Position numbers and translations under genes: made by a program. The notes below the pieces were generated by a model. It was not told the origin of the DNA. It saw nothing but the letters and a program-made list of their open reading frames with translations, and made no database searches. From an uncultured Pseudomonadota bacterium (lineage in GTDB: Bacteria; Pseudomonadota; Gammaproteobacteria; Burkholderiales; SG8-39), in the NCBI GenBank assembly GCA_903895005.1, contig CAITSH010000396.1, positions 1 through 22,143 of the forward strand: a stretch of 22,143 nucleotides of DNA. The letters are read 5' to 3'. Below, one piece after another: positions 14,166 through 21,831 of this stretch (the stretch's first letter is position 1; every line of letters begins with the position of its first letter).

Positions 14166-15179
14166 TCAGGCGTGCACTTCGACTTCGCCGTGCTCGTCGA
14201 ACAAGTCCATTAATTTTTTGCGCATCAGGATGCCCGGCTTGTCCGACTCCATATGGAATTCGACACGGCGGCGCGTATCGACCGCGGCGTCGGCGTTGGT
14301 GGCTTCCAGGATCGCTCGATCCTCATCGAGGATGGCCCTGTCCCAATCGCGCAACTCCTTGGTTGAGCAATCGGCCTCGGTATCGTTGCGAAACAACACC
14401 TGGGCAAGCTGAATAGAATGGTCGTCGATGGGCGTGGCGCAGTTGAAAATGATGTGCTGGATGCCGGTGGGGTAGGTTGCGTGAAAGACGCGTGAAAACG
14501 GCATGAACCACTTGTTGCGCAGGTGGCGCGTGGTGACAGCCGCTTTGTCGCCGGTGATGCGAAACGCGGCGGGCGGGTTGTTGACCGGCACGATGGTTTC
14601 CGAATCAAAGCCCCAGTCGGTCGGCCACAACTCGTACTTGGAGGGCAGCGGCTGGTTGAACTGCCCGAAGGTGGCCTTGTGCACGAATGAAAAATGCGCG
14701 TTATCGAACGAGTTTTCCATCATGCGCAAGGCCCCGCAATGCCAGGTCTCGTAGAACTGGTCGATCGCACGAAACTTGGGGTCCGCACCCTCGGCCACGT
14801 CGGGGATGCCCATCAACGGTTCTTCGAGCGCGACCCACGCATAGCCGTAACGCGCTTCGCAGCGAAACGCCTCAACCTTGGCACCGGCGGGAATGGCGGT
14901 ATCCGGTTGCTGCGGAATACTGACGCACTTGCCGGTCCGGTCGTAGGCCCAGCCGTGATAACCGCAGGCGAGATTGCCCTTGTCGTAAAAGCCCCTGGAG
15001 AGTTGCGCCGTGCGATGGCAGCAGCGGTCGCGCATGGCGGCCGGTTTGCCGCTGCCGTCTTTCCAGACAACGATTTTTTCGCCCATCAGCGTAAAGGGCT
15101 TGGGGCCGTCATCAAGATGCGACAAGGGCATGGTGGCGTACCAGAATTTACGCAACACTTTTTGTTGGGTGACGAGCAT
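14166..15179 (-). CDS. VanA-type Rieske non-heme iron oxygenase (first in the cluster)
   Basis: 337 residues from ATG 15179, with GGAG six bases upstream. Rieske motif C53-X-H55...C72-X2-H75 (DRCCHRTAQL, ACGYHGW) and mononuclear iron motif MENSFDNAHFSFVH (D159, H162, H167), with DEDRAILE toward the C-terminus. All ligands are present, so it should be active once supplied with electrons. Electron-transfer partners are not encoded nearby. It is the first oxygenase gene after the creatininase-family gene, 37 bp downstream, and the gap contains a 7 bp tandem repeat. Likely role: hydroxylation or O/N-dealkylation of the pathway compound (inference). Confidence 0.92.
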   Translation of the reverse strand: MLVTQQKVLRKFWYATMPLSHLDDGPKPFTLMGEKIVVWKDGSGKPAAMRDRCCHRTAQLSRGFYDKGNLACGYHGWAYDRTGKCVSIPQQPDTAIPAGAKVEAFRCEARYGYAWVALEEPLMGIPDVAEGADPKFRAIDQFYETWHCGALRMMENSFDNAHFSFVHKATFGQFNQPLPSKYELWPTDWGFDSETIVPVNNPPAAFRITGDKAAVTTRHLRNKWFMPFSRVFHATYPTGIQHIIFNCATPIDDHSIQLAQVLFRNDTEADCSTKELRDWDRAILDEDRAILEATNADAAVDTRRRVEFHMESDKPGILMRKKLMDLFDEHGEVEVHA

Positions 15180-15192
15180 GGGTTTCTCCGCA

Positions 15193-15213
15193 ATGACTAA
15201 TGACCAGTGACTA
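15193..15213. repeat. Three tandem 7 bp units
   Basis: ATGACTA, ATGACCA, GTGACTA follow each other without gaps in the 37 bp between the creatininase-family stop and the first Rieske gene. On the transcribed strand they read TAGTCAC-TGGTCAT-TAGTCAT and end 13 bp before the start codon, next to its ribosome binding site. Confidence 0.7.
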
Positions 15214-15216
15214 TGG

Positions 15217-16026
15217 CTATTTCGGGTGTTGGAATTGATGCAGCTCGGGAATGAGCCTCGCCCAGCCTGCGGCCAACGAGGCGAGCAGCGACTTGCCCAT
15301 CTCGGGCGTTGCCGCGGTGGCGTCGCCAATGACGCCGCTTTTTGTAAGGTCGTGGGTGAGCCAGGCATAGGGCAGCCTGCCCTCCATGCTGAGCAGCGAC
15401 CCGGCGGGCAACTGCGGCGGGTACTCGCACACCAGCTTGTCGGTGTGTACCTGCTCGGGCAGCAAGGCCATCAAGAGCGCGGTCTCGGCGGCACCGGCGT
15501 GGATACCGAGTTCGGCCTCCTTGGCGCTGACGAGGTCGGCGGCGTTGTTGGGTACGTTCCAGATAAAAAGCGGGAACAAGCTGAAGTCCGGGTGACGCTC
15601 ACGCGCGTCGCGGGCGGCGATATCGATCACCTGCGGCTGGCCGCCATGGCCATTCACGAACGCGAGCTTGCGAAAGCCCATGCGATAGACCGAATCGGCG
15701 ACATCGCCCAGCAACGCGGTCAGGGTGGCGGCGCTGACGGTGACCGTGCCGGCAAAGCGGATGTGCTCATTGGACTTGCCGTAGCAAATGGGCGGCAGGC
15801 AGTAACAGGGCACCCCCGCGGGTAGTTGCGCCAGCGCGGCGCCGAGCACGCCCATGACAATGGCCGTATCGACAGCCACCGGCAAATGCGGGCCGTGCTG
15901 CTCGATGGCGGCCACCGGCTGCAGGATCACGATGTTTTCCTTGTCCGGCAGCGCGGCGATTTCGGGCGCGCTCAGGTAGGCGAGAAAACGTTGCGGGGGA
16001 ATCCAGCCGTGCAGTCCGTGGGTCAT
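15217..16026 (-). CDS. Creatininase-family amidohydrolase
   Basis: 269 residues from ATG 16026, four bases after the upstream stop. Family motifs are intact: QPVAAIEQHGPHLPVAVDTA (E42, H44, D53 as metal ligands), GKSNEH, FVNGHGGQ (H127) and HAGAAETALLMAL (H176, E181). The family hydrolyses cyclic amides (creatinine) and some linear amides or formamides (for example the FAPy deformylase type) with two metal ions. Here it stands in a tight run with a deaminase, an isochorismatase-fold hydrolase and a cupin, so opening of a nitrogen-containing ring or removal of an amide group is likely. True creatinine hydrolysis cannot be claimed from sequence alone. Confidence 0.9.
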   Translation of the reverse strand: MTHGLHGWIPPQRFLAYLSAPEIAALPDKENIVILQPVAAIEQHGPHLPVAVDTAIVMGVLGAALAQLPAGVPCYCLPPICYGKSNEHIRFAGTVTVSAATLTALLGDVADSVYRMGFRKLAFVNGHGGQPQVIDIAARDARERHPDFSLFPLFIWNVPNNAADLVSAKEAELGIHAGAAETALLMALLPEQVHTDKLVCEYPPQLPAGSLLSMEGRLPYAWLTHDLTKSGVIGDATAATPEMGKSLLASLAAGWARLIPELHQFQHPK

Positions 16027-16030
16027 AAAA

Positions 16031-16486
16031 TCACGCCTCGAGTACGGCAAAGTCGGCCGCGTCGAGGCTGTCGGGCACGCCGGCGCGAATGAGTTCGGCA
16101 AAGGCTTCGTTGGGAACCATGGTGGTGAGGCAGTACAGGCGCATCGTGCCGGTGTTCTCGACCACATGTTCCTGGCCCGCGCGAACGAGAAAGCTATCGC
16201 CCTTTTTGAGCGCGATGCGCTTATCACCGGCAATGGCCACACCCTCACCGTGCAACACGTAAAAGCCCTCGTTGGCGAACTGGTGGGTATTGGGTGGCGT
16301 ACGCCCACCGACATCAAAAATTTCGATGACGTTGATGAAGCTGGTCTGGTCGGCAATGGGATCGACGACCAGCGCGAACTTGTTGCTGTCGCTCGCCTGG
16401 ATACGGAACACCTTGTATTCGCGCAGAGTGCGCGCCAATACAGTGGCGCTGGCGACGGGCGGGATCACGAGCGTCACCGGGCTCAT
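16031..16486 (-). CDS. Single-domain cupin protein
   Basis: 151 residues. Cupin motif 1 is GGRTPPNTHQFANEGFYVL (His and Glu present, the usual HxH reduced to HQF) and motif 2 is KKGDSFLVRAGQEHVVENTG. This suggests a small beta-barrel with a metal site altered from the standard set. The start ATG overlaps the stop of the preceding gene (ATGA) and the creatininase-family gene follows after four bases, so it is co-translated with the hydrolases. Cupins of this kind act as isomerases, dioxygenases or ligand sensors; which applies here is unknown. No signal peptide. Confidence 0.85.
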   Translation of the reverse strand: MSPVTLVIPPVASATVLARTLREYKVFRIQASDSNKFALVVDPIADQTSFINVIEIFDVGGRTPPNTHQFANEGFYVLHGEGVAIAGDKRIALKKGDSFLVRAGQEHVVENTGTMRLYCLTTMVPNEAFAELIRAGVPDSLDAADFAVLEA

Positions 16487-17289
16487 TTGGGCAGGCCTTT
16501 TAATACAGCGTCATTGGAGACAACAAAGCCGAAGCAGGTGCGCACGTTGTAGAGCGTCGCCTGCATGCAGTAATCGGGCGATGTGGTGGCGGTGCACTCT
16601 TCGACAAGAATGGTGTCGTAGCCCAGAAAGTTGGCGTCCATCAGGGTGGCGAGAACGCACTGGTCGGCGTTGACACCGCCAAAGAGCAAGGTCGTGATCC
16701 CGAGGTTACGCAGCACGCTGTCGAGTTCGGTATCCCAGAAACCGCTCATGCGGTATTTATTGATGCGGATATCGTCTTTGGCGGGTTTGAGTCCGTCGAC
16801 CACGGCGGCGGCGCGACTACCGGCTTCGAGCACGTGCGCCCCGCGCAAAGGGCCGCTGCTTTTTGGCAGCGGCGCGCCGAGTCCGACGCTGGCGCCGTCG
16901 CCGTTATACACATGCAAGAGTGCGGGCGAAATGTTGGCAAGGTCGGGGCGATTGCCCCAGTTGACCCAGACGACTGGGGCGCCTGCGCGACGCAACCGTG
17001 GCAGCAATTTGTTAAGCGGCGCAATAGGCTTGCGCGCGTTGCTGATGTCCACACCGATGGACGCCAGCCAGCCGCCTGGCGCGCAAAAATCATTTTGCAT
17101 GTCGACGACGATCATGGCGGTGCGTGCCAGGTCAATCTCGATGGCTTTCGGTGTGCTGGCGATGCGCACGCGTTGCACCGGGCGGCCGCTGCGCACGAGG
17201 TCGGCCGAGCGCGCGTCAACCTGCCATTGCTCACCGGTGCGCACGCCCAACGGGCGTTTGCTATTTTTTTTCAGGGCCGTTGCCTTCAT
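16483..17289 (-). CDS. Isochorismatase-fold cysteine hydrolase, RutB-like
   Basis: 268 residues with the catalytic triad D63 (IVVDMQNDF), K178 (RINKYRMSGF) and C211 (FGGVNADQCVLATL), plus the cis-peptide region ahead of the Cys. The closest named relative I recognise by pattern is RutB of the pyrimidine-degradation pathway (ureidoacrylate hydrolase; compare VVDMQN-----PGG and YSGF--T-LDS-LR--GI), but N-carbamoyl hydrolases and biuret-type hydrolases share the fold. It would cleave a carbamoyl or amide group and release ammonia and CO2. It overlaps both neighbours by ATGA. The first 45 residues are a Lys/Arg-rich extension. Substrate not determinable. Confidence 0.88.
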   Translation of the reverse strand: MKATALKKNSKRPLGVRTGEQWQVDARSADLVRSGRPVQRVRIASTPKAIEIDLARTAMIVVDMQNDFCAPGGWLASIGVDISNARKPIAPLNKLLPRLRRAGAPVVWVNWGNRPDLANISPALLHVYNGDGASVGLGAPLPKSSGPLRGAHVLEAGSRAAAVVDGLKPAKDDIRINKYRMSGFWDTELDSVLRNLGITTLLFGGVNADQCVLATLMDANFLGYDTILVEECTATTSPDYCMQATLYNVRTCFGFVVSNDAVLKGLPK

Positions 17290-18671
17290 TGCAGCATCCG
17301 TTTGATCACGGCGCGCGAGCGCGCGGCCAGTGCGGCCATGTCGAGGCCGGGAATCGCGTCATCGCGCACCACCACGCGTCCGGCGGCGATCAGGGCGCGC
17401 AAATAGGGACGGCCACCACCGACCACCGGACCGATGGCCGGATCGTGCAGACCCATGTAACGCGGCTGGTCGAGCGCGTAGACGGCGATGTCGGCGGCGC
17501 GGCCCACTTCGATCGCGCCGGTGTTGATGCCAAGGATGCGCGCGCCGCCGTGGGTGCCCCAGTGGATGACGTCTTCTGCGGTAACGGCATCAGCACCGCC
17601 TTCAAAGCGGCCCAGGCCCTTGGCGGCGCGGTGCACCAGCCAGGCCGTGTGCGCCTCGGACATCATGTCGGCCGATTCGTTGGATGCGGCGCCGTCAACG
17701 GCGAGTGACACGGGCATGCCGGCAGCGGCCATCTTGGGTGCCTGCGCGATGCCGCTGCCCAAACGGCAGTTACTTGCCGGGCAGTGGGCGATGCCGGTGC
17801 CGGTTTTCGCCATTAGTTCGATTTCCGCATCCGAGGTGTGACACAGGTGGGCGAACCACACATCCGGACCCAGCCATTCGTGCTCGCCGCAGAACTCAAC
17901 GGGCGACAGGTTGTGGACTTCGCGAAAGTAGCGGATGTAGTCGAGGTTCTCGGACAAATGGGTGTGCAGCTTGATGCCCATGCGCCGCGCCGCGCGCGCC
18001 ATTTCGCGCAAATCGTCGGGGCGCACGCGGTAAGTCGGCGTGGTCGGGGCCATCACCACGCGGCGCATCGAGAACGGATCGGGGTCGTGGTAATGCCGCA
18101 CCAGGCGCTCGACGTCGGTGATGATGGCCTCAACACTTTCGGGGCGCAGTTCGGGCGGCGTGTTGTCTTCGAAGCCCGGCTGTGACTTGGTCATGCCGCC
18201 CCGGCACAGCGCGAAACGCACGCCCAGCTCCTCGGCCACATCAAACAGGATGCGCGCGCCGTCGAAGGGGATGTCGGGGTAGTAGAGATAGTGGTGATCG
18301 GCGATGGTGGTGCAACCCGAGAGCAGCAACTCGGCGATGCCCACCTGCGCGGCCGTTTCGAGGGCCTCGGCATCGACCTTGTGGCGGTAGCGCGCGGGCA
18401 CCTCGACCAGCCACTCGGCGAGCGAGGCGTTGATGCCGGCCGGAATGCCCTTGAGCATGCTCTGGAACAAATGATGGTGGGTGTTGACCCAGCCCGGATA
18501 GACGACGCAATCGGACGCGTCGATGATGGACTCGTCCTTGACCGGCGTGAGATGGCCGATCGCGGTGATGCGGCCGGCCTTGATGCGAATGTCACTGGCG
18601 TTCGAGCGTGCGGCATCGCCCGAAAGGCCGGTCATGATGGTGTGGGCGCCGCGAATAAGGGTGGAGGTCAT
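17286..18671 (-). CDS. COG0402 amidohydrolase / deaminase (8-oxoguanine deaminase - hydroxyatrazine hydrolase group)
   Basis: 461 residues. The N-terminal metal motif is WVNTHHHLFQ (H65, H67), followed by IKLHTHLSEN, FAHLCH, GIAHCPASNCRLGSGIA and SLAVDGAASNES with the metal Asp. The last two motifs are especially like 8-oxoguanine deaminase and the AtzA/AtzB/TrzN chlorohydrolase group, cytosolic zinc or iron enzymes that remove amino or other groups from purine, pyrimidine or triazine rings. The start lies 7 bp after the permease stop; the end overlaps the RutB-like gene by ATGA. It is likely the first intracellular step on the imported compound, releasing ammonia (inference). Confidence 0.9.
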   Translation of the reverse strand: MTSTLIRGAHTIMTGLSGDAARSNASDIRIKAGRITAIGHLTPVKDESIIDASDCVVYPGWVNTHHHLFQSMLKGIPAGINASLAEWLVEVPARYRHKVDAEALETAAQVGIAELLLSGCTTIADHHYLYYPDIPFDGARILFDVAEELGVRFALCRGGMTKSQPGFEDNTPPELRPESVEAIITDVERLVRHYHDPDPFSMRRVVMAPTTPTYRVRPDDLREMARAARRMGIKLHTHLSENLDYIRYFREVHNLSPVEFCGEHEWLGPDVWFAHLCHTSDAEIELMAKTGTGIAHCPASNCRLGSGIAQAPKMAAAGMPVSLAVDGAASNESADMMSEAHTAWLVHRAAKGLGRFEGGADAVTAEDVIHWGTHGGARILGINTGAIEVGRAADIAVYALDQPRYMGLHDPAIGPVVGGGRPYLRALIAAGRVVVRDDAIPGLDMAALAARSRAVIKRMLQ

Positions 18672-18678
18672 GGGGTTT

Positions 18679-19479
18679 TCAGCTTTCCGGAACGATTTCG
18701 CTGTCGTGCCATCCGCGCAGGAAGACGCGCGACAGCCAGACCATCAGCACGAACAGCAGCACGCCGGTGGCGGTGATGAGAAGGAGTGCGGCAAAAAGCC
18801 GCGGGATGTTGATCTGGAAGCCCGCCTGCAGGATCTGGTAGGCAAGGCCCGCACCGGTGCCGCCGGTGCCGGCGACAAACTCGGCCACCACGGCGCCGAT
18901 CAGCGCGAGGCCGGACGAAATACGCAGGCCGCCAAAAAAATACGGCAGTGCGGAGGGGATGCGCAGGCGCCACAGGGTTTGCATGCGCGTCGCCTTGTTC
19001 ATGCGAAAGAGGTTCAGCAGGCCCGGGTTGACCGAGCGCAGGCCCAGCGTGGTGTTGGAAATAATCGGGAAAAGCGCCACCAGCGTCGCGCATAGCGTGA
19101 GTGCCGCGGTGGGATTCTTGACCCAGATGATGATGAGTGGCGCGATGGCCACGACCGGCGTCACCTGCAGCAGCACCGCATACGGGAACAGCGAGGTCTC
19201 GACCCAGCGGCTTTGCACGAACAGGAAGGCCACCGCGGTACCCAGCACCACCGCGGTAAAGAAGGCGAGAAAGGTGATCTTCAGCGTGACGATCAGCGAT
19301 GTGGACAAGAGGCCCCAGTCGGTAACGAGGGTCTGCGCCACCAGCACGGGGCTGGGCACGAGGTACTTGGGTACATCGAAAGCCACCACCAGCCCCTGCC
19401 ACACGCCAAGTGCGATCAGGCCGACCAGCATGGGCAGCGCGACCTTGACGAAATTCGGATTGCTGACCAGGGGCTTCAT
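18679..19479 (-). CDS. ABC transporter permease, SsuC/TauC-like
   Basis: 266 residues from ATG 19479, overlapping the ATPase stop by ATGA. I count about six hydrophobic segments and the cytoplasmic EAA loop, here RMQTLWRLRIPSALPYFFGG LRISSG, which docks to the ATPase. The family moves sulfonates, nitrate, pyrimidine precursors or similar small molecules. The order binding protein, ATPase, permease and the immediate link to catabolic genes indicate that the imported compound is their substrate. The start was set at the overlap because upstream codons have no family similarity. Confidence 0.92.
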   Translation of the reverse strand: MKPLVSNPNFVKVALPMLVGLIALGVWQGLVVAFDVPKYLVPSPVLVAQTLVTDWGLLSTSLIVTLKITFLAFFTAVVLGTAVAFLFVQSRWVETSLFPYAVLLQVTPVVAIAPLIIIWVKNPTAALTLCATLVALFPIISNTTLGLRSVNPGLLNLFRMNKATRMQTLWRLRIPSALPYFFGGLRISSGLALIGAVVAEFVAGTGGTGAGLAYQILQAGFQINIPRLFAALLLITATGVLLFVLMVWLSRVFLRGWHDSEIVPES

Positions 19480-20318
19480 GCGGTTCCGGCGGCCGGGCCG
19501 CCGCTCGCTTCGGTGAGGAGCTCGGTGAGCTCCTTGCAATAAGCGGCGAATTTTTGCGTGACGCGAAACGCATCGGTGCGCGGATGCGGCTCGTCGATGA
19601 TGACTTCCTTCAACACGCGCCCGGGGCGTGCAGCCATCACCACCACCTTGGTGGACAGGAACACGGCCTCGTAAATGCTGTGGGTGACAAAGATCACCGT
19701 GAGGTGGTGTTTCCACCACAGGTCGATGAGATCGGCATCAAGCTTGTTGCGGGTGATTTCGTCGAGCGCACCGAAGGGCTCGTCCATGAGCAGGAGATCC
19801 GGTTCGTTCACCAGCGCGCGGGCGATCGAGACGCGCATTTGCATGCCGCCCGATAGTTCGCGCGGAAAATTGTTGCCAAAGCCGGTGAGGCCAACAAGGT
19901 CGAGCGCTGCAGCCACGCGCGGTGCCGCGGCCTTGCGGTCGACGCGCGCCAGGTCGAGCGGCAGGCGCACGTTTTCTTCGACGCGCGCCCAGGGCATCAG
20001 CGTTGGATCCTGGAATACGAACACCAGTTTCTTGCCTTCGGTGCCCACGGCGTCAAAGCCCTGGCGCCACCAACGCAGGCGGCCGTCCGAGGGTTGCAGC
20101 AGGCCGGCGACCATTTTGAGCAAGGTCGATTTGCCACAACCGGAGGGCCCGAGCAGGGTGATCAGTTCACGCTCGCCAATGGCGAGGCTCACCGGGTCAA
20201 GGGCGCGGGTGCCGTTGGGATAGATTTTCTCGGCAGAGAGCACCTCGACCACCGGCGCGCGCTCGGGCGCCGCGTTAGACGGGGATGGCTGCGGAATGGA
20301 GGGTTCTAAAGCGTTCAT
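19476..20318 (-). CDS. ABC transporter ATP-binding protein, SsuB/TauB-like
   Basis: 280 residues from ATG 20318; a TTG at 20330 sits directly on the GGGAG and is less likely. Walker A GPSGCGKST, Q-loop FVFQDPTLMPWARV, signature LSGGMQMRVSIARAL, Walker B LLLMDEPFGALDE and H-loop VTHSIYEAV are all present. It powers the permease encoded next to it. The C-terminal 25 residues are a short extension rich in Glu/Leu. The 255 bp gap between the binding-protein gene and this gene holds no further ORF but does have a palindrome over its ribosome binding site. Confidence 0.95.
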   Translation of the reverse strand: MNALEPSIPQPSPSNAAPERAPVVEVLSAEKIYPNGTRALDPVSLAIGERELITLLGPSGCGKSTLLKMVAGLLQPSDGRLRWWRQGFDAVGTEGKKLVFVFQDPTLMPWARVEENVRLPLDLARVDRKAAAPRVAAALDLVGLTGFGNNFPRELSGGMQMRVSIARALVNEPDLLLMDEPFGALDEITRNKLDADLIDLWWKHHLTVIFVTHSIYEAVFLSTKVVVMAARPGRVLKEVIIDEPHPRTDAFRVTQKFAAYCKELTELLTEASGGPAAGTA

Positions 20319-20330
20319 GCGCGACTGCAA

Positions 20331-20355
20331 CTCCCAAAGAGGATCCTTTGGAGAG
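20331..20355. promoter_or_regulatory. Imperfect palindrome over the ATPase ribosome binding site
   Basis: CTCC-CAAAG on one side and CTTTGGAG on the other surround GGATC. On the transcribed strand the 3' arm contains the GGGAG that precedes the ATPase gene, so the hairpin could hide the ribosome binding site and lower ATPase/permease synthesis relative to the binding protein. The remaining gap to 20573 shows nothing else. Confidence 0.3.
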
Positions 20356-20573
20356 CAATCACCGGCCGGCGATCGACTGCCGGCTGTTCGCTTCTACTCT
20401 CGACGTACTGGGTTTAGTTGAGCAAAACATATGCCACGCTCCGATTGACGGTGATTCGCAGGCATCGCCCCTGCGACCACGCTTTGCAGCCCCGGCCCAA
20501 CCGCAACGCGCACGTATTTGGGGCGGCAAAAAACTATTTCAGTGCGAAGCCCGCGCCCCCTATGACACGCGCC

Positions 20574-21581
20574 CTACGGCATGATTCTCAGGTCTTTGAC
20601 GAACTGCGTGGTGTAAGCCTGCTTGTAGTCCACATCGGCCTTGAGCAAGCCCGAGGAGACCATGTAGTCGAAGGTCTTTTTCCAGCGATCGTCGGTCATC
20701 ACGCCAAGACCCATCTTGGTTGCATCACCGCCAGAGACGATTTTGTATTCCTTGAGCTTGGCAACGCCGTAGGCGATCTGCTCGTCGGTCATGTTCGGGT
20801 TGTCTTTCTTGATCATCGCATTGCCCGCCGACGGATCTTCGAGATAGCTCTTCCAGCCCTCGATGGAGGCACGCACGAATTTCGCGACCATCTCGGGTTT
20901 TTCCTTGGCGGTCTTTTGCATCGTCACGATCGGCGAACCGTAAGGCGGGTAGCCGTCATTTGCGAAGAGGAAGAATTTCGCTTTTACGCCGGCTTTTTCC
21001 GCCTGCAGCGGTTCGGACGAGAGGTAACCCTGCTGGGCCAGCGCCTTGTCGGCGAAAAACGGTTGCAGGTTAAAGGTGTAGGGACGCACCTGCTCATCGC
21101 TGTAGCCGTACTTGGCCCTGAGCCACGGCCACCAGGTGGTACGACCCGATCCGGCGACCAGAATAGTCTTGCCCTTGAGGCTGCCGAGGTTTGCCACATC
21201 GTCGTGGGCCAGCATGCCTTGCAGGTCTTGCTGGAAGGAGGCGCCAACCACCACCACCGGGATGCCCTGCTCGATCGCTTTCAATGCGGCAAAGTCATAC
21301 CCCATGATGAAGTCGGCCTGGCCGGCGGCCATTAATTGCAGGCCGTTGACCTGGGGACCGCCCATCTTGACAGTGACATCAAGGCCGTATTTTTTGTAAA
21401 TGCCCTTGGCCACCGCCTGGTAAAAGCCGCCGTGCTCGGCCTGTGCGTACCAGCTGGTAAGAAAGGTGAGTTTTTCCTGCGCGTGCGCGCGCGGCGTGAA
21501 CAGGGTCAGGCCGCCTGCGACCAGCAGCACCGACAGCGTCATCCAGCGAATGGTCTTGAATCCGATTGTGTTGGTTCCCAC
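20574..21581 (-). CDS. ABC transporter substrate-binding protein, NMT1/THI5-like
   Basis: 335 residues from GTG 21581, chosen because GAGGAG lies eight bases upstream (21590-21595) and because it yields a signal peptide (basic start, long Leu/Val core, cleavage after HAQ near residue 35). The mature sequence KLTFLTSWYAQAEHGGFYQA followed by VAKGIYKKYGLDVTVKMGGP is typical of NMT1/THI5-like binding proteins, which include binders of hydroxymethylpyrimidine-type compounds and of riboflavin. First gene of the - strand cluster, preceded by a sigma-54 promoter. The binding of a heterocycle is plausible from family and neighbours but is not proven. Confidence 0.92.
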   Translation of the reverse strand: MGTNTIGFKTIRWMTLSVLLVAGGLTLFTPRAHAQEKLTFLTSWYAQAEHGGFYQAVAKGIYKKYGLDVTVKMGGPQVNGLQLMAAGQADFIMGYDFAALKAIEQGIPVVVVGASFQQDLQGMLAHDDVANLGSLKGKTILVAGSGRTTWWPWLRAKYGYSDEQVRPYTFNLQPFFADKALAQQGYLSSEPLQAEKAGVKAKFFLFANDGYPPYGSPIVTMQKTAKEKPEMVAKFVRASIEGWKSYLEDPSAGNAMIKKDNPNMTDEQIAYGVAKLKEYKIVSGGDATKMGLGVMTDDRWKKTFDYMVSSGLLKADVDYKQAYTTQFVKDLRIMP

Positions 21582-21618
21582 GACAGGTTCTCCTCGAGCA
21601 ATTATTGGGGAAGACAAG

Positions 21619-21634
21619 TGCAACTCCCGTGCCA
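21619..21634 (-). promoter_or_regulatory. Sigma-54 promoter of the catabolic/uptake cluster
   Basis: Read on the - strand, TGGCACGGGAGTTGCA matches the sigma-54 consensus TGGCAC-N5-TTGCW exactly (GG at -24, GC at -12). The expected start is near 21608, giving a leader of about 27 bases that contains the GAGGAG ribosome binding site of the first gene. The position, strand and match all agree. Confidence 0.78.
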
Positions 21635-21743
21635 TGTGAAGGTGGGGGGCAAGACGCGGGATTTCTTCAAATGGAACAGCGGCTTCCGGACCCGGGCCCG
21701 GCCCATTCGCGCTTTACTGAGGCGCACCACGGCACCCGGAAGC

Positions 21744-21758
21744 GCACCATTGATGTGC
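21744..21758. promoter_or_regulatory. NtrC-like enhancer dyad
   Basis: GCACCATTGATGTGC fits the NtrC dyad GCACC-N5-GGTGC with one mismatch. It is about 140 bp upstream of the predicted sigma-54 start, where enhancers usually lie. Two further GCACC half-sites occur at 21724-21728 and 21732-21736. Confidence 0.5.
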
Positions 21759-21831
21759 CGCACGCTCTTCTTTTGGATGGTTTGTGTACGATGTATCCTT
21801 CGCCTCTTCCAACTTTCCCGGGATCCGAGCC

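Noticed and set aside
13190..14416. 408-codon open frame on the + strand (and similar ones at 9474-10445 and 10680-11699)
   Set aside because: Each lies opposite a well-supported amidohydrolase or Rieske gene and has the composition of a mirror frame.
15193..15213. CRISPR-like array
   Set aside because: The units are 7 bp with no spacers and no cas genes are present.
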